From: an uncultured Panacagrimonas sp.
Lineage (GTDB): Bacteria; Pseudomonadota; Gammaproteobacteria; Nevskiales; Nevskiaceae
Length of the DNA stretch: 14,455 nt
NCBI GenBank assembly: GCA_946481265.1
Contig: CAMLNE010000067.1
Coordinates: 1 to 14,455 of the forward strand
Direction of reading: 5' to 3'
The notes under the pieces were generated by a model, which saw only the letters and a program-made list of their open reading frames with translations, was not told the origin of the DNA and ran no database searches. Shown in pieces: positions 13,655-14,455 of this stretch. Made by a program: the position numbers and the translations under genes. The number at the start of each line of letters is the position of its first letter. Within the stretch, counting starts at the first letter, position 1.

Positions 13655-14455
13655 CTAGGGCCCGCGCACCACGCGGAACCCGACGATGTTGAGCGAGGCG
13701 TTCGGTGCGCTCGCGGTACGGTCGGCCGAACGCAGGTTGCGGGTCGCGTCGCTCCAGGAACCGCCGCGAATGACGCGGCGCGAGCAGCCTGGTGGATCGT
13801 AGGCGGCGCCATCACCCGATTCAGCCCGCCGGTAGCTGCGGTAGCAGTCCTGGGTCCATTCCCAGACGTTGCCGGCCATGTCGAACAGGCCGAAGGCATT
13901 GGCGCGGTAGCGGCCCACCGTGGCCGTGAGTTCCTCGCCGTCGTCGCAGGGAAAGGTGCTCCAGTCCGGATTCGCCTTCCTGGCCTGGCGATCGGCGACG
14001 TTCGCATGCAGGCAGGCAACGCTGCCGTCATCCCCCCAGGGATAGGTGCTGCGGGTGCCGGCGCGGTTGAGGTATTCGAACTCGGCCTCGGTCGGTAGGC
14101 GGTAGTGCTTGCCGGATTCGCGCGACAGCCAGGCAGCGTAGCCCTGCGCATCGTTCCAGCTGACGTTGATCACCGGTCGGCGGCCGCGGCCCCAGCCGGC
14201 GTCGTCCGCCGTTGCCGGGCAGCCGCCGGCGGTGACGCAGGCGCCCCACTCGTCCCAGGTCACCTCGTAGCGGCCGACGAGAAGCGGGGCGATGCGCAGC
14301 TCGCGCAGCGGCTTTTCGTCGGCCTCGCCGGTGCCGGCGACGTCGCCCATCTCGAATCTGCCGCCGGCGACCCTCACCATTTCCGGGCAGGCCGGACAGT
14401 CGCGCAGCCCACCGGCCAACATCCGCGGCGCGACGGCGGGCGCGGCACGGCGGAC
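13655..14455 (-). CDS. SUMF1/FGE-fold domain protein, N-terminus beyond the window
   Basis: The frame is open from the right edge to the TAG at 13655. An internal ATG at 14422 gives 255 residues but has no ribosome binding site, and the frame stays open for 11 more codons to the edge, so the true start (and any signal peptide) probably lies outside. Counted from that ATG, the SUMF1 (formylglycine-generating enzyme-like) fold is complete: FEMGD (23-27), VGRYEVTWDEWGACV (49-63), NVSWNDAQGYAAWLS (86-100), YRLPTEAEFEYLNRAGT (107-123), YPWGDD, NAFGLFDMAGNVWEWTQDCY (175-194) and RVIRGGSWSDATRNLRSADR. The copper-binding cysteine pair of true formylglycine-generating enzymes is absent from this last segment, so sulfatase activation is unlikely. 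Other SUMF1 proteins act as binding or accessory modules. Cysteine pairs such as C9/C12 hint at an exported, disulfide-bonded protein. The role is unknown. Confidence 0.82.
   Translation of the reverse strand, partial: VRRAAPAVAPRMLAGGLRDCPACPEMVRVAGGRFEMGDVAGTGEADEKPLRELRIAPLLVGRYEVTWDEWGACVTAGGCPATADDAGWGRGRRPVINVSWNDAQGYAAWLSRESGKHYRLPTEAEFEYLNRAGTRSTYPWGDDGSVACLHANVADRQARKANPDWSTFPCDDGEELTATVGRYRANAFGLFDMAGNVWEWTQDCYRSYRRAESGDGAAYDPPGCSRRVIRGGSWSDATRNLRSADRTASAPNASLNIVGFRVVRGP

Noticed and set aside
12352..14151. 599-codon minus-strand open frame spanning the SUMF1 and cfa genes
   Set aside because: It is out of frame with the SUMF1 gene, antisense to cfa, and has no recognisable motif.
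1..14455. CRISPR array, tRNA, rRNA, prophage or complete insertion sequence
   Set aside because: I looked for regularly spaced repeats, cloverleaf-like tracts, conserved rRNA strings, and transposase or integrase motifs, and saw none.

Overview
The window reads as chromosomal, GC-rich DNA from a gammaproteobacterium, most likely of the Xanthomonadales/Lysobacterales type. The grounds are the order pilB-pilC-pilD-coaE-zapD, a ZapD homologue (a family known from beta- and gammaproteobacteria), an FtsN-like SPOR gene directly behind argS, strong G/C preference at third codon positions, and many starts without a clear Shine-Dalgarno sequence. I see no phage, plasmid, CRISPR array, tRNA or rRNA. 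Nearly all of it is housekeeping sequence.

Left part (1-3204): the window opens inside a minus-strand gene for a secreted beta-propeller (SMP-30/NHL-like) protein. Next come a minus-strand histidine phosphatase and, divergent from it, a plus-strand TlpA/ResA-type thioredoxin with a signal peptide. This converges on a minus-strand beta-ketoacyl-ACP synthase III (fabH), which stands alone without plsX, rpmF or fabD.

Centre (3205-9021): a plus-strand cluster encodes the type IV pilus extension ATPase PilB, the platform protein PilC and the prepilin peptidase PilD, then CoaE (last step of CoA synthesis, overlapping pilD by one base) and ZapD (FtsZ bundling). PilB, PilC and PilD work together: PilD processes prepilins, and PilB drives pilus assembly through PilC. 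No prepilin gene is present. A 98-bp element with imperfect terminal inverted repeats lies between pilC and pilD.

Right part (9022-14455): a small minus-strand rubredoxin gene is followed by a 524-bp non-coding stretch. That stretch holds a convincing minus-strand intrinsic terminator with no gene in front of it. Then argS and an FtsN-like SPOR gene form a tight plus-strand pair, followed by a cyclopropane-fatty-acid synthase family gene. A minus-strand SUMF1-domain gene runs to, and probably past, the right edge.

I did not find a clearly new multi-gene system. The observations most worth checking are non-coding: the inverted-repeat element between pilC and pilD, the orphan terminator with its structured gap upstream of argS, a repeat-like motif that forms the C-terminus of the TlpA-like gene, and several perfect palindromes in upstream regions.
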